Of a DNA stretch of 64,000 nucleotides, positions 1 to 12,049 are shown piece after piece. Both the position numbers and the translations under genes were made by a program. The stretch's first letter is position 1; the number at the start of each line of letters is the position of its first letter. The stretch spans positions 3,712,974-3,776,973 of the forward strand of contig CM055093.1 in the NCBI GenBank assembly GCA_029204225.1, given 5' to 3'. Under the pieces are notes generated by a model. It had not been told where the DNA came from. It saw only the letters and a program-made list of their open reading frames with translations, and ran no database searches. The DNA comes from Diphasiastrum complanatum (taxonomy: Eukaryota; Streptophyta; Lycopodiopsida; Lycopodiales; Lycopodiaceae).

Positions 1-1430
1 ATGACTCCAAGAATACCTCAAGGTTACTTTCCCTCAAGAACCAAGTTCTTCAATGTGTCCAAGGGAGGAGTGAGAGTGGACATCAATTTGTTTTGAGAGT
101 AAAAGATTTGAACAAAGAGCTTACTTATGTTGGTGAACCTATTAAAGAGAGTGAACTTGTGCAAATAGTTTTGAATGGCTTATGTAGTGATTTTACTAAC
201 CTTGTCCAAAGCTATGCCATCATGGGAAACTTGCCTACAATTTAAGACCTTCAAAGTGTGTTAATGGCCGAGGATATATGAAGGCTCATATCAAATCAAG
301 GATGGAGAGGCTCTCCATCAATGATGGTGATTAAAAAGCCTTATTTTTCAAGAGTAAAGTCAAAGCAAAGACCAAGGGAGGAGCATTCAAAAGGGAGCAA
401 GCAAAGGATGGAGACCAAGGAGGGTCCACATCCTCATCATCACAAGTCAAGCCCAAGAAGGACAAATCTAAGATAAAGTGCTACTATTGTAGCAAGATGG
501 GGCATTATGCCTCGGAATGTTTCAAGAGGAAGCAAGATCAAAGCCAAGCCAACATTGGACAAGAGGGAAGAGAGATATCATGAGGACTCACTCATGATGT
601 CAACCTTTTTATCATCAAATGTCAAAGGTGGAGATCCTTGGTGGATAGATAGTGGGGCTAGCTCCCACATGTCGGGTAAAAGGGAGTATTTTTTTCAACT
701 CACACCTTATGTAGGACCTATAAAGTCCATTTTTAAGATAGGTGGTGCTCTCTTCATTCCTAGCATCACTAGGAATTTACTTAGTGTTGGCCAAATTTTA
801 GATCATGGTTTCATTGTGGAGTTCTCTACTAATATATGCAACATCAAGAAGAATGGGAAGATCATAGCAAGAGGGAGAAGGTTTGGGAGGTTGTTTAAGC
901 TTTATGCTTTTGTATATCCTAACCAATTTGTGATAGTAGCCAAGGAGGACAAGATGACCATAATTATTTGTGGCACAAGAGGCTTGGTCACATCAAGACC
1001 AAGTCTATGGAAGTCATGTGCAAGGAGGAGCTTGCTCTAGGCCTTCCAATATCCATGGAAAAGGAGAAAAAGGTTTGTGAAGCATGTGCTTTGGCTAAAG
1101 CACATAGGTTGCCTTTCTCTAACACTATCACTAGGACCACTCACCCTCTTAAGTTGATTCATTTGGATGTACATTTTGCTAGCACAAAGAGCAATGGTAG
1201 AGCGACAATGTTTGTAATCTTGAATGATGAATCCTCTAAGAATCATATTGGCAAATATATGATTGAGTTCAAGGAGGAGCTTGATCAAGAGGAGGAGCAA
1301 AATTTGAGAGCTTCAACTATTCCAAGGAGAGCCACAAGAGCAAAGATGGAGCTATCATTGCTCATTTTTGTGGACAAGGAAAGGCAAGTTGGAAAGGTGG
1401 GTACATTTTGTACTTCATTTGCTGAGTTTT
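1..1430 (+). pseudogene. Ty1-copia internal fragment, gag to integrase, internally deleted
   Basis: Decayed gag-pol of a Ty1-copia retrotransposon. In order I see the UBN2-type Gag core (about 100-300), a Gag zinc knuckle CYYCSKMGHYASECF (about 478-522), the aspartic protease motif WWIDSGASSHM (about 640-672), the GAG-pre-integrase motif WHKRLGH (about 970-990) with C..C near 1075-1090, and the start of the integrase core up to about 1230. The sequence then jumps to the linker that normally lies between integrase and RT (PRRATRAK, about 1320). This means most of the integrase was deleted, and RT and RNase H are missing. Several stops and frameshifts break the frame. The knuckle and following residues match the element at 34048-37839 almost exactly, so the two belong to one family. 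The window starts inside it; no LTR is visible. Confidence 0.85.
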
Positions 1431-3560
1431 GTCATATCTACTTACTCTTGAGTGTGCTAGAAGTAAGCATGGCATTTTCATTCATAAGTTGAAAGAATTT
1501 GACTTCATTTTCAAAGAGACATGTTGTGAACCTTGTATGAGAATAAGTGAATCATCCTTGAAGGACACTTATATCCATACAAGAGTATTTGGCCTCATTA
1601 GTTTACATCCAAAAAATTATTGATGATTTTTAAATGACAGACTTCAAGGGAGCTAACACATCAATGGTGTTCGGAATGATTATGACGAAACATGACTAAA
1701 TGCAGAAGAGCAAAAGAAGCCCATCTTCTTTGTACACTCATATGCACAAATGTAAATTGTATATAGATGACCATTGTAATCTAATTAAGTAAGTGGGTCA
1801 ATTATAATGATTTACAGAGAGAATTACATTGTAGATACTTTCATGCATCGATTCTTTCTTTTAGACTGATTGTCAATAATAAGCTCATACCTTTTATAGA
1901 GCGGAGTTAGCTTCTTGAGCACATGATTTCATCCGCTATTGTCTATAGAATTAATCTGACTCATATTTCTATACATTAATATGAATCAATCACTATACCC
2001 CGATTCCATTTTTGTTGCTTGTGAAAGTTGGTTTGATGATCTTGTTGGCATGCGAAGGTTCTGAAGTTTTTGCTTTGCTGAACTCTCGCAGAGGCCTCTT
2101 ATCCATCGTTTCTTCACAAATATATCTCACAAAGCTTTCTATAGGTCTATCTAAGTCAAACCTGACTATGGTGAGCTCTACGAGGGTTCTTATAAAGATT
2201 TGGTAGATGATCCATCAGTTTGAGTGGTTTTTTTTCTCTTTTTTGTCAAATTGGCTTGATATTTTCAAGTCTTATCTATACTAATAGAGGGTATCTATTG
2301 TCAAATGATGTTCTTCTATCTTCTTGATCCCATCTGGATCTAGATCTTGCATAGATCTTGTTATAATCACCGTTTGTAGTGTAGGATCTTATCGGTAAGT
2401 GATCTACACATCATTATTAGACTAGATCTATGCTACTGAGGTAGCCAGTACTTATGCAATGGGCTACTATTGATGGGTGTATCACCGTTTCACTTGTGCT
2501 TGATTGGTAGGGTGATGTTGTGTTATTTACTCTCCCACGCTACTCCAATGTTGAGGACGCTAGGTTTTGAGTTTAACCATTCAGTAAGAACGCTCTTTGC
2601 TTGTGGCATAATTTGCAAAAACTCTCCAAGGGATAAGTTCATTCAGCTAGTCAATACACTTGTGAGTAGTTCTGTTTGGGGAATCTTAGGCTCTGCCATT
2701 TGGAAAGGTATTTCTTGATGGTGCAAAAAGTCATTTAGATATGTTCTTTGTGGTGAGCCTGCTAGTGGTACTGGAACTTCTGTGGTTGAAGGTACTGCAG
2801 GTTTTACTTTGGCTTGTGCAATTTCCTTTGCATGGGCTTCCTGTATCTAATGGTGGATTATCTGATATTTTTGTCCTTCTTTTTTGGCTTTAGGATATGG
2901 TCCTACCGTCAAAGGTTGTTCTTCAGCCATCTATGCTCGTGTGACTGCTAGCATGAAAATATGAGAAATAGGAGAATTTTGTGGCAACCTTCCTGAAGTG
3001 GGTGTTGATTGTAGTGTAATTAAGTCAATGGTGCACTGGCTCCAGGTCGTACTGGTCAATTCTTGTAGCAATGCCCATAGCCACACTCTTGGTAGAAGGG
3101 TGTGTAGATGCCCTTGTGGAAACATTGTGATTCTATGCACTGGCTCCACATCCGTAGCAGTCGTAAATTATTCCACCTTGGCATTGAGGTTGGTAAGTGT
3201 ATGTAGCAAAGTACTCATTGATGGCCGACAGATCGATGTATGACTCATCAAGCCCATACCATTATTGTTGCTCAAGTTTGGAGGAAGTGTCGTGCTTCAC
3301 TCCTATCAAGTTCACTTGGGCCACTTGATTGTTAGCAGTGGTGCTAGTAATGCCATGCGTTGTTGGTTCAGTGGTCCTGTCAAAATATTGGAAAAATCTA
3401 TCTAATGTTGTAAGTAGGGGTCCTAAAAATGCCAAAGATGAATTGAGCTCTTTTGGCTTAGTAAAGACCCATCTTAGAATTAGAATAAAATATTCAAGGT
3501 AGGTGGAAGTAAAAACTCGAGCTACCATAGGAGTTGCCATTTGTACTTTGCATGCCACAT
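1431..3560. other. Unannotated stretch, probably old repeat debris
   Basis: I see no coding region that I can support. Short open frames on both strands have no recognisable domain. One copy of the TGCGAAGGTT ... AACTCTCGCA motif pair found again at 5260-6060 lies at 2051-2090, which ties this stretch to the repeat-rich block further right. Minus-strand frames around 3000-3560 are weakly reminiscent of Ty3-type Gag tails but carry no diagnostic motif. Confidence 0.4.
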
Positions 3561-3639
3561 TAATGCATGAAAAGACTAGGTGGCACAATTAGACATATTG
3601 AGATGGCTTGAATAAGTCTAGATAGCTTGAGAGGTGGAT

Positions 3640-3960
3640 TCATAACTCCAATTCAACTCAAAGTAGGAGAAGAGTCCATGGATCTATATATATGTGATGT
3701 ACTCTCATTGAGAAGATGATGAAATTTGTGTGTAATGCAAATTTGGAGACTAAGCTCTTTGTGCCCTCTCTCTCTATTCGAGTTTGTACTTTTATTTTCT
3801 CTCTCTAGCCGAGTTGAGGCATCTATTGTGCTTAGTTTCATGTTTTGTTGACAGATCTTGCTTGTAACACAATAATATTTCTTGTATGATCAGCTTTCCT
3901 ATTGTCAATCAATGCTACTCTGGTCTTTATGGTATTATTGGGCTTAGGAGATCAAAAGTA
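3640..3960 (+). repeat. Possible LTR remnant
   Basis: A TATA-like run (ctatatatatg, about 3682-3692) is followed by CT-rich sequence and a T-rich stretch ending near a phrase resembling TGGTATTATTGG (about 3929). This resembles a plant LTR U3-R-U5 order followed by a decayed primer-binding site. I could not fix either end, and no second copy is present in the window, so the call is weak. Confidence 0.25.
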
Positions 3961-3989
3961 CATGTGTAGGGCATCCCACATGTGTGAAT

Positions 3990-5130
3990 TTAACACAAAC
4001 CACGGTGCCGCATTAGGTGCCCCCAAATGATAAGGATAAGAGGTCTAGAATTGAGCCCTCTTTTGTTGGATGGTCTTGGGGTTAAATGGGCAGACGCAGT
4101 TTCGTGTGATGACGCATTATACAGATGGCAATATCGATGTGTGAGTTTGAGATTTTGCTTCAACATTGGACACTCATTGGTTGTATGGTTTAGGGCACAG
4201 ACCGGGGACACCACACATTCTCTCTTTTCGGGTATTGTAGCTGATTCTGATCTGGCGTTGTAGATGAAGTTGCAACAACAATCTGCAAAGCCTTCAGTTT
4301 TTGATCAAACTAGACCATAAGTTATTCTATTTGCTATTTGTAATGTTTAGTGATTTGTTTCATAAACAAATCATTTGATAAATTGGAAGTGTTGGAGGTT
4401 GATACAACCGAGGGGGTGGGATGATGGATTGTTGGATAGTTATGGCTTGAATCATCAGTTGATCCTTCGTCTTCCACTGTGATAGCATCCTCCATGGCCT
4501 CTTGCAACGTAGCATATTGCTCTTGGCGTTTAAGTTCTTTTCTGATGCTCCGTGGTAATCCATCTAGGAACCACATAATCACCGCATGATCGAGAGTCAA
4601 GGCCGTGTTGCATTCAGATCATAAATGCTTGACCCATTCTATGTAGTCTCGGGTATCCTTTCTCATTTTCCCATTTTGATTTTGCTCAACAGGACAAATG
4701 GGTCTTCCGAAGAACTTCCTTGGTCTAAAACAGGTGATGAAGGCTGCTTTAACCCCTTCTAATGTGGCTTTCTTTTTGGCCTACTGGTTGAAAAACCAAT
4801 CTTGGGCTGCAGCTACTAAGGACATGGGAAACAACTTCAATTTCTCCTCAGGTCTCTATTCATTGTAGATCTTGCATGCTTGTTAGTAAATCTAGAGAAA
4901 TCTGATAGGATTTGTTGGCCCATCATATTTTGGCATCTCAAGACGAGGTGCCCTCTGGATTGCTTGCAAAGATATGATAGGTACGAATTGATCCATAGGG
5001 TCCATCACAGTTGGTCCTGCTTCAATTTCGACTGGTGCGGCTGTAACTCTAAGAGGGTTTGGTGTTTGCTTTTCAAATCTTCTTGGTACTTCATCAAAGG
5101 AGTTCAGGAATACTTGATCTTGATGGATTT
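3990..5130 (-). pseudogene. Ty3-type retrotransposon gag fragment (copy 1)
   Basis: Reading right to left, the minus strand gives LEMPKYDGPTNP near 4950, the usual opening of the Retrotrans_gag domain. It continues with a DWFF motif near 4800, DYIEWVKHL near 4640, and the stretch VIMWFLDGLPRSIRKELKRQ near 4550-4580. A zinc-knuckle-like tail (C..C....T.EC) lies at about 4180-4210. Multiple stops interrupt it. The order and motifs match the better preserved copy at 6140-7504, and 9987-10303 is a third scrap of the same family. No protease, RT or integrase follows within the fragment. Confidence 0.75.
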
Positions 5131-5159
5131 GATCAGTTTAACTGCCTAATGATGTGATT

Positions 5160-6130
5160 TTAGCCTATTTTTCATAGTTTTTCCTTGATATCTCTTTGAG
5201 TTTAGCTCTGATTAGCCTGAAATTATTGTAGATGGATCTGAGACAGATCTACTTGTTGATCATATTTGCGAAGGTTACTTAGTGCGAGGGTTGGCCTTGC
5301 AAGGGTTCTTTGTGCTGTTTTGCAGACAAAAATCCTGATATCTTGAGATCTGTTGGAAAGTAACTCTTGCTCTCTTTTTGAACTATAGTTGGATCTAGTT
5401 CTTGGTATGAAGTGGTGAATGTTAACTCTCATAGATCTAGAAGTTATTGATGTCTGAGAGAGTTTTTGATCACTTTTTGGCTCACAAATTCATCAATTCT
5501 TTATATTACTCTCGCAGACTTGGTCTTTGGTGGAAAATAATCTTCTGAACTCAATGGACTGTGTTGCGAAGGTTACTTGTGCTAGGGGTCTCTAATTATG
5601 AGGTTTTGTTTACTTATCTTGGCACTTGGAACTCTCTTACAGTTCATTGGAGCAATATCAATTCTCATAGTCTCATCTGTAAGCTAATCTCATCATGAGA
5701 AAGCCTTAGGAGGAGAGGTGAAGGTTAGTTGCACAAGAACTCAAAATTTTGAAATCTGCGAGGGTTCTGACTGGAATTTGACTTTTTTTGGACTTTTGGA
5801 ACTCTCGCATGATCTCTTAAACTGCTTGGGAACTCTCGCAGACTCGTCTATAAGCTTGTCTTAGTGAGATCTAGCTTTAGCAAGAGTGGCAAGGGTTATT
5901 GAGCAGTTTCATAAAAAAAAATTATTCTTCAAGTGTTTTTTTGTATTTTTTGGATATTTTTTAAATTTTTTGCAAATCTGTTGAGAAGTAACTCTTGCAG
6001 ACTTCTATGCAAGGCTGGGACAGTGTCCTCAAGCTACTGTCAATTGTGCAAGAGTTGGTTTTCATTAGTTTGTGAAAAATCAAAGTTTGATGGTGTTTTT
6101 TCTCACTTTTCCCTCCAAAAATGCAGATTT
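5160..6130. repeat. Region of recurrent short inverted motif TGCGAGAGTT / AACTCTCGCA
   Basis: The 10-mer AACTCTCGCA and near-matches (5509, 5800, 5831, 5988) alternate with its reverse-complement type TGCGAGGGTT or TGCGAAGGTT (5266, 5283, 5564, 5758, 5887). Related copies occur at 2051-2090 and, looser (AACTCGCAC/GTGCGAGTT), at 32177-32350. No open frame with a known domain covers the region. It lies between two Ty3-type gag copies, so an old LTR or leader is the simplest explanation, but I cannot assign LTR ends. Confidence 0.5.
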
Positions 6131-6139
6131 TATGATTTT

Positions 6140-7504
6140 TGGGTCTAGGTGCTGATGTGTCAAGCCCTTAGAGGCCGTCTCATGTACGATCTTGGTCGGT
6201 TGTCTCGGCTAATCTTTGAAACTGTGTTTTCTGATACAGTCAGGACACTCAGCATGGTACTTGGTCTTGACTGGACAATCAACCATGAAGTGGCCAGTTT
6301 CTCCATAGATGAAACATCTGGTGTGCAATGGCCCTTGTATGACGGCATAGCCATCTTGTATGGCTAATGGTTCTGGACTTTCTGATGGATAGTCATGATA
6401 AGGCAAGGCATGTCCAGACTGTGATGGGTGTTCTTCATATTGTTGGACTATATGCGCTTGGATAGGTCGATATGAAGGACAAGCATCAACAGGATGCGTA
6501 GCCTGGCAGTGTGGGCACCATATTGTTTTTCATCTATAAGGTACCTGTGCAGGGTTTGGCTGACCAGGCATACTGCTTTGGATAGATTTCAGGGTAGTTT
6601 GAAACTCATTGGTGAGTTTTTCCATCTGTAGTTGATGTTGCTTATTAAGCAACTCCAACTGGGATTTCCAAAGCTGATCTCGGGGGTCCTCGATCGGCTT
6701 TGACTCATGGACAGGAGCACGTGGTGCTCGGCTTTCTCTAGATTTGTCAACATCTGATCCTTCATCTTCTTCCTTGATGGCATCGGACATAGCTAACTTT
6801 AGACTCGTGTATTCATCATTGGATTTAAGCTCGCGACTAATCCATCTTGGAAGGCCGACTAAAAACCAGATGATGAGCATCTGTTCAGAGGGCTGTTCTT
6901 GTACTTGACTTTTGAGACGTTTGAAATGCTCGATATAGTCTCATACGCATTCGTCTTTTGTCATTTTGATGTTACTCAATTTGAGAAAAGGACTCTCTAC
7001 CAAGCGAAAGGATTTAAAACGCTTGATAAAGAACTCTTTCAGAATTGACCAGTCTGTCTTTTCGTCACGATCAAGGTTGAAAAACCAATCACGTGCTTTA
7101 GAAATCATGGTCATCAAAAACAATTGGACCATAGCATCGGGAGATGTTTCACCATACACATCACATGCATTCTCAAAGATTTGCAAAAATCTTTGAGGGT
7201 CCGAAGTACCGTCGAACTTTGGTAGGTCTAGTTTTGGTGTACGTCTCTCAAAATGAGCTCCGTGGGTAGCAGAAATTCCATTAGTGTTGGTTCTGACCCG
7301 TGAGGGCTCAGCACCAAAAAAATGGGGTCGTGCACGTGAGGACTCGGCTCTATAAGGTTGTTGTCCATCGAACCGGTTTGTGGATGGCTCTTGGAGTTCG
7401 GCTCTCATTCGGTAGAATCTATGACGTCTGATTTGTTTAGCTTCAGGGGACCAGATCTCGTATGGATAATCATCTGGGACTTGAGGCTCGTTTTGTTGGT
7501 CCAT
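6140..7504 (-). pseudogene. Ty3-type retrotransposon gag (copy 2, best preserved)
   Basis: Gag protein of a Ty3-type LTR retrotransposon, starting at the ATG at 7504. The Retrotrans_gag domain begins with LDLPKFDGTSDPQRFL (near 7215-7262) and continues through ARDWFF (about 7090) and YIEHFKRL (about 6920). A Gln/Leu-rich probable coiled coil follows at about 6600-6700. Two zinc-knuckle motifs come next: CPHCQATHPVDAC (about 6490-6525) and CFIYGETGHFMVDC (about 6285-6330), in which the second Cys is replaced by Tyr. Only two stops break the frame before the second knuckle, at about 6942 and 6533. Both are TGA where CGA (Arg) would be expected. Sequence past 6140 no longer aligns, so protease to integrase are absent. 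Confidence 0.8.
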
Positions 7505-7656
7505 TGGGTACTGGTGAGTTTTTTGGTGTTTTTTGGTTTTTTTTTTTTTTTTGCGGTCCCTACGGTTTACGGTGGGGTTGTAGTCATTTGCGGTTATAGC
7601 GGTCGAAGGTGGCCGTATAGATTGGCCATATCAGACAAGCCCAATGTTCAAGAGAA
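7505..7656. other. Junction sequence with a poly-T run between Ty3 gag and copia
   Basis: Upstream of the minus-strand gag start lies a T run (about 7539-7553) and a short unrecognised stretch. Plus-strand copia gag sequence begins abruptly at about 7657. No LTR end or target duplication can be recognised here. Confidence 0.4.
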
Positions 7657-9985
7657 GCTTGGGATATATTGAGTACACTTTATGAAGTGAGAGATGTCAC
7701 TTTGAAGCTGCATTTAGGAGAAAGTTCTTCTCACTCAGAATGTCAGAAGGTGATTCTATTCATAATCACATTAATAAATTCAAGACTCAGTTAGAGAAAA
7801 TGACAACAATAGGTTTAGTGATCGAAGATTTGGACGTTGTCATGACCTAATTGTCTAGCTTGTTGTCCTCTTATGAAAACTAGGTGATGATTATCTCGAC
7901 TCACTCAGATATAACTTTATCCAGAGTCATAACAATTTTGTTGTAGGAGGAAACTCAAAGGAATGAAGCATCCTCGTCTTCCCTCAATGACTCGCAAGCC
8001 GTGCTCTCCAAGAAGAATTCGAAGAAGCAACAGAAAAAGAAGGTTGTCATACAATTCAACAACAATTTGAAGCAGTCACAAAAGCAAGGTCCGAACCATA
8101 ATCGACAACCTGCTCAAAACAAGAAAAGAATGTTCTGCACTGTACTACAAAAAGACAAGACTACCGAATCTTGAAGTTCAATAACAACAAGAAGAAATAG
8201 TCGGATCAACAAGCCAATGCATTTATCAATTTGAAGCAGAATGTCGAAGATGATGATGAGCAGAATGCCTTCATGGTAAACCATCACCATGTCGAACAAG
8301 TTGATGAATGGTTCCTCGATTATGGAGTGACATAACATATGACAAGCCATCAAGAATAATCTATTGATTATTCAGCCTGCAGCACCAAGAAATTCGTTCA
8401 TCTTGGAGACAACAACTTACACATGATCAAAGGTGAAGGTACAATTAGATTGAATTTTCAGCATGGACTGTCAAACCTCATACCAAATGTATTGTATATC
8501 TCGAATATGATGATAGATCTATTGTTCTCGTCAACCAAATTGCTGATTTATGACATAAGGTAAAATTCTAAACAGACACATGTACTAATATTCTTGATAA
8601 ATGTAAGGGAGTCATTGTACTCAAAAAGAGAGAATGATATCTCTATAGGCTTACTCATTGTTACTATGTGACTGATTGTGGGCTAAGCAATTCAATATCT
8701 ATAAATAAAGAATTGATTTGGCATTATAATTTTGGCCATCTTAATCATATATTAATTGCTAACATGTCTAAGTGTCCTTCAATTCTTGATCTTTACTATT
8801 GAACTATTGACCCTCTTGTCTGTCAAAGTTGTATCATAGGAAAGCAGACTAGAAGACCAGTAAAGTCAAATCAATAACGCATATCTAAATAATCACTAGA
8901 CATAGTTCAACTGATATATATGTTCTGATGCAGACACCATCACTGCTTGGTGCAATATTATTTATTACATTCATCGATGACTATTCCAAAAGAACTGATG
9001 TATATTTTATGAAGCACAAATTTGAAGCTTTCCAATTTTTCAAAAAGTACAAACAACATGTAGAGTTGTAGACATGCAAAAGAATTAAAGCTCTTAAGAG
9101 TGAGAATGGTGGTGAATACATCTCCAATGCATTCAAGAATTATTGTTCTGTGACTGGAATCGAACAACAATTTGTTGTTTTCTATTATCCACAATCGAAT
9201 GAACTGGCTGAAAGGAAGAATAGGACCTTAGTCGAGTCTGTCAAATGCATGATGACTCATGCTTCATTGCCCAAATCATTTTGGCAACATGTTGTGTCGA
9301 AAATAGCATACATGCAAAATTGATGTATAACTAAAAGCCTACCTGACAACAAGACTCCTCATCAAGTTTGGATTGAATCCGAACCTTCATTAAATCATTT
9401 AAGAGTCTTCGGATGCACTGCCTATGCTCATGTCCCAAAGGACACAAGAAATAAATTAGATGAGCATTCAATCAAAACTATTTTTGTTGGTTCTTTTTCT
9501 TCAAATGGCATGTATTAATTGTACAATATTGTAACCTATAAAGTTTCTACTAGCAATGATGTGATTTTCATTGAAGATCAGTTCATTGATATGAAAGACA
9601 AGAACAAGATCCAGTCTATCAACTCTGCCCAACAACTGATGTATATCGAAATACCATTTTGATTCATTCAAGTAGTCAGCCTGTACAGTCATATTTAGAG
9701 GAAGATAAAGAAGCTACAACTCAAGAGCAGTCGACACAAGCGATACAAAGTCAAACTCCATAGCCAGAAGCTCCAACTAGGAGATCAACAAGGACTTGAA
9801 CTCAACCTATTCGATATACTGATGAGTTTGCTCACTATTCTATACAGGAGCCAACCACAGTTGAAGAAGCAATTTCACAAGCTAATTCAGATCTCTAGAA
9901 AGAAGCTATAAATAAGACGTACAACTTGCTACTAAAGAACAACACTTGGATTGTCACTAGGCAGTCTACAGAAAAAAAATCATTG
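7657..9985 (+). pseudogene. Ty1-copia gag-pol remnant truncated in RT
   Basis: A heavily mutated copia element. Gag UBN2 sequence (LYEVRD near 7680) is followed by the Gag tail and a ruined knuckle near 8130. A protease region (about 8300-8560) has DYG in place of the DSG active site. GAG-pre-integrase (WHYNFGH, about 8719) and an integrase core come next, with FIDDYSK (about 8970), SENGGEY (about 9100) and LAERKNRTL (about 9205). The integrase tail (RVFGC..YAHVP, about 9400) and the beginning of RT (EEAISQANSDL, about 9868; NNTW, about 9940) end the readable part. It stops at about 9985, where minus-strand Ty3 gag sequence takes over. No LTRs are seen. Its Gag resembles those of the elements at 28716 and 55640-56830. 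Confidence 0.8.
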
Positions 9986-9986
9986 A

Positions 9987-10303
9987 CTACAAATGGATCT
10001 TTAAGTCCATCTGCTGTTTGTGTAACTTTGCCATTTGCTCCATCAGCAGATCTATTGAGACACTTGAGGCGTTCGACGTAGATGCCACCGAAGGAGTTGG
10101 ATTATGGGTCGCTGGATAGGAATCATCATCCGAACCTTCATCCTCTTTCCTGATAGCATCTTTCATTGCTTCTTGCAATGTAGCATACTTCTCCCGTCGT
10201 TTGAGTTCTCTTTTGATAATTCATGGCAGTCTTGCTAGGAACCGCATGATCACCACATGATCGGGAGTAAATTCTAGGTTGCATTCGGATCTTAAGTGCT
10301 TGA
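9987..10303 (-). pseudogene. Ty3-type gag fragment (copy 3)
   Basis: The minus strand carries RELKRREKYATLQEAMKDAI (near 10160-10215) and the acidic/Ser-Thr-rich tail that follows it in the copy at 4334-4600, then a short coiled-coil-like MEQMAKLHKQQMDLK. Upstream residues include a decayed version of the DHVVIMRFL stretch with stops. It is sandwiched between a truncated plus-strand copia and the start of an LTR, so it is the remains of a host element cut by at least one insertion. Confidence 0.7.
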
Positions 10304-10968
10304 TGTTAGAATTAAGCAATTTTCACATGGTTTTTGATGTATTTTGACATCTATGTGGATCCACACATGTGAGGACCTGTCCACACGTGTGAAATGACAC
10401 TTGTAATATTCAGACCCATTTTGATTAGCTTTCATTTGAGTCTAATATGACATCTCCTAAATTATAGGAGTTAGGTCCTAGATTGTAGGAATCTAGAAGG
10501 TCAACACAAACCACCAATGGATGATGTGGAAAACTTGATAGATCTTATCCAAAGTGGATATGGATGAGTACAATGAGCTGTGCCACACGTGCTGGATGCA
10601 GCTTAGAGAGAGATTATGGTGATTTGGTACTTGATCCATGAGGGATCCATTGTTGAGCTAATGATGAGAAATCTTGGTTTGTAAGCAATCTTTGTGTTTT
10701 GACTCTCTTAAGCACTTTCTTTGTGGATGAATGCTTAGTAAGTGATAAGTAAACTATTTCTCTGTTATCAAGCTGTATAGTAGCTGTACTTCACACGTGT
10801 GAAGCCGTGGATCATCTTTTTTGATTGTTCTTGCTTGGAATCACAAAGATTGTCAAGTAGAAGCTAGATTTGGAAGCTAGTCTTGATATAAATCAAGATC
10901 CCAAGTACCAATCACTCTTTGTGATTATTTGTAGATCAATTTTAGTCCTTAAACTCTGAAATTTGACA
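10304..10968 (+). repeat. Ty1-copia LTR (5' LTR of a truncated element)
   Basis: It starts TGTTAGAATTAAG and ends ATTTGACA, and is followed directly by a perfect initiator tRNA-Met primer-binding site. This fixes the right end. It carries the palindrome TTCACACGTGTGAA (10790-10803) and a second CACACGTGTGA (10382-10392). The left end is inferred from the TG and from the place where Ty3 gag sequence stops. No 3' LTR partner is present in the window. Confidence 0.75.
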
Positions 10969-10980
10969 TGGTATCAGAGC
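10969..10980 (+). other. Primer-binding site (initiator tRNA-Met type)
   Basis: TGGTATCAGAGC, complementary to the 3' end of plant initiator tRNA-Met, lies immediately after the LTR CA end, as expected for Ty1-copia reverse-transcription priming. Confidence 0.9.
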
Positions 10981-11513
10981 CAAGTCAAAGAGCTTAGTTG
11001 ATGATCCAAAAATCTTCATTTTGGTGAAAGCATTGGTGCTAGAGTCACTTTGAAGGAGGGCAACCTTTTCTAATAGTTTACTTGTGATGTTGAGGTTCAA
11101 ATTAGTGTGTAAAGTTCATATGTACTTTTCACATGTGTGAGAGGCTGCTAGAGTTGTACTTTCACCAAAACTTTGTGTTTTTTCAATATTTGAGCTTCAA
11201 ACAAGTTGTGTAGAGTGAAACTAGTGATGTGCTTATGAAAACCCATTGTTTCCATTATAGATTTGATGAGTGAATGGTGTTAGAATCTTATTAAACCTAC
11301 AAATCCTTGAGAGAGAGTTTGAGGCTTATGTTTTTAGTTCAAGAGTGAAACTAAAACCAATTCTAAACACCATAGGAAGGCATTGGCACTTCCAAAAATC
11401 AAATCCAAGGTTCTAAGTGAATAGATTGTGTAGAATACACTTTCCCAAATTTTTTTGAGCTCAAGATCATTATAGATCTTGCTTCTTGAGTCTTGTACTT
11501 GTTACTAGATAGA

Positions 11514-11740
11514 ATGGGTTCAATTGGAGCCTATCTTCTTGAGACTAGTGAAAGGCTAAATTCTAATAATTATTCAACTTGGAAAGTAAGAATGGAGTCA
11601 CTACTTGTGCTCCAAGATATGTTTGATCTTGTCATAGGAGAGGAAGAAGAACCTCAAGGAGGGCAAGATCAAGTGAGGTACAAAAAGAGAGCTAGACTAG
11701 CATTACATTGCTTGAAAACCGACCTTGTTCAAGCACTCAT
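11514..11740 (+). pseudogene. Ty1-copia gag, 5' part only
   Basis: After a leader of about 530 bp from the PBS, an ATG opens MGSIGAYLLETSERLN followed by NYSTWKVRMESLL, the N-terminal DUF4219-like Gag signature. It resembles the starts of the Gag proteins at 21220 and 37839. Similarity stops at about 11740 (LALHCLKTDL), where the frame runs on into unrelated residues until a stop at 11831. Nothing further of this element follows, so it is a 5' truncation product made of LTR, PBS, leader and about 75 residues of Gag. Confidence 0.75.
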
Positions 11741-12049
11741 CATACTAATTATGCCTTCCTATGGAACAATATTATGTTGCTTGGATGGGTCAAGTCCTAA
11801 GATCCTTGGCTTTGTTATCCTTGGACTATGATGAGTTATGTGGTATGTGACCTCATGGCTAGAGACTCAAGATATATCTCTTAGTGTCATGTCCTATTCT
11901 CGTAATAGAATAGTGGGTAAGGATTTACTTTATGGATTTGAGCTGATACTTTAGTTCATATTAATATGGTCATTGAGGGTTAATCTTAGATTGGATTCTT
12001 AAGAGAATATGGCCTATTAATATAAATTGTAGCAGAAAGTTTTCTACTA

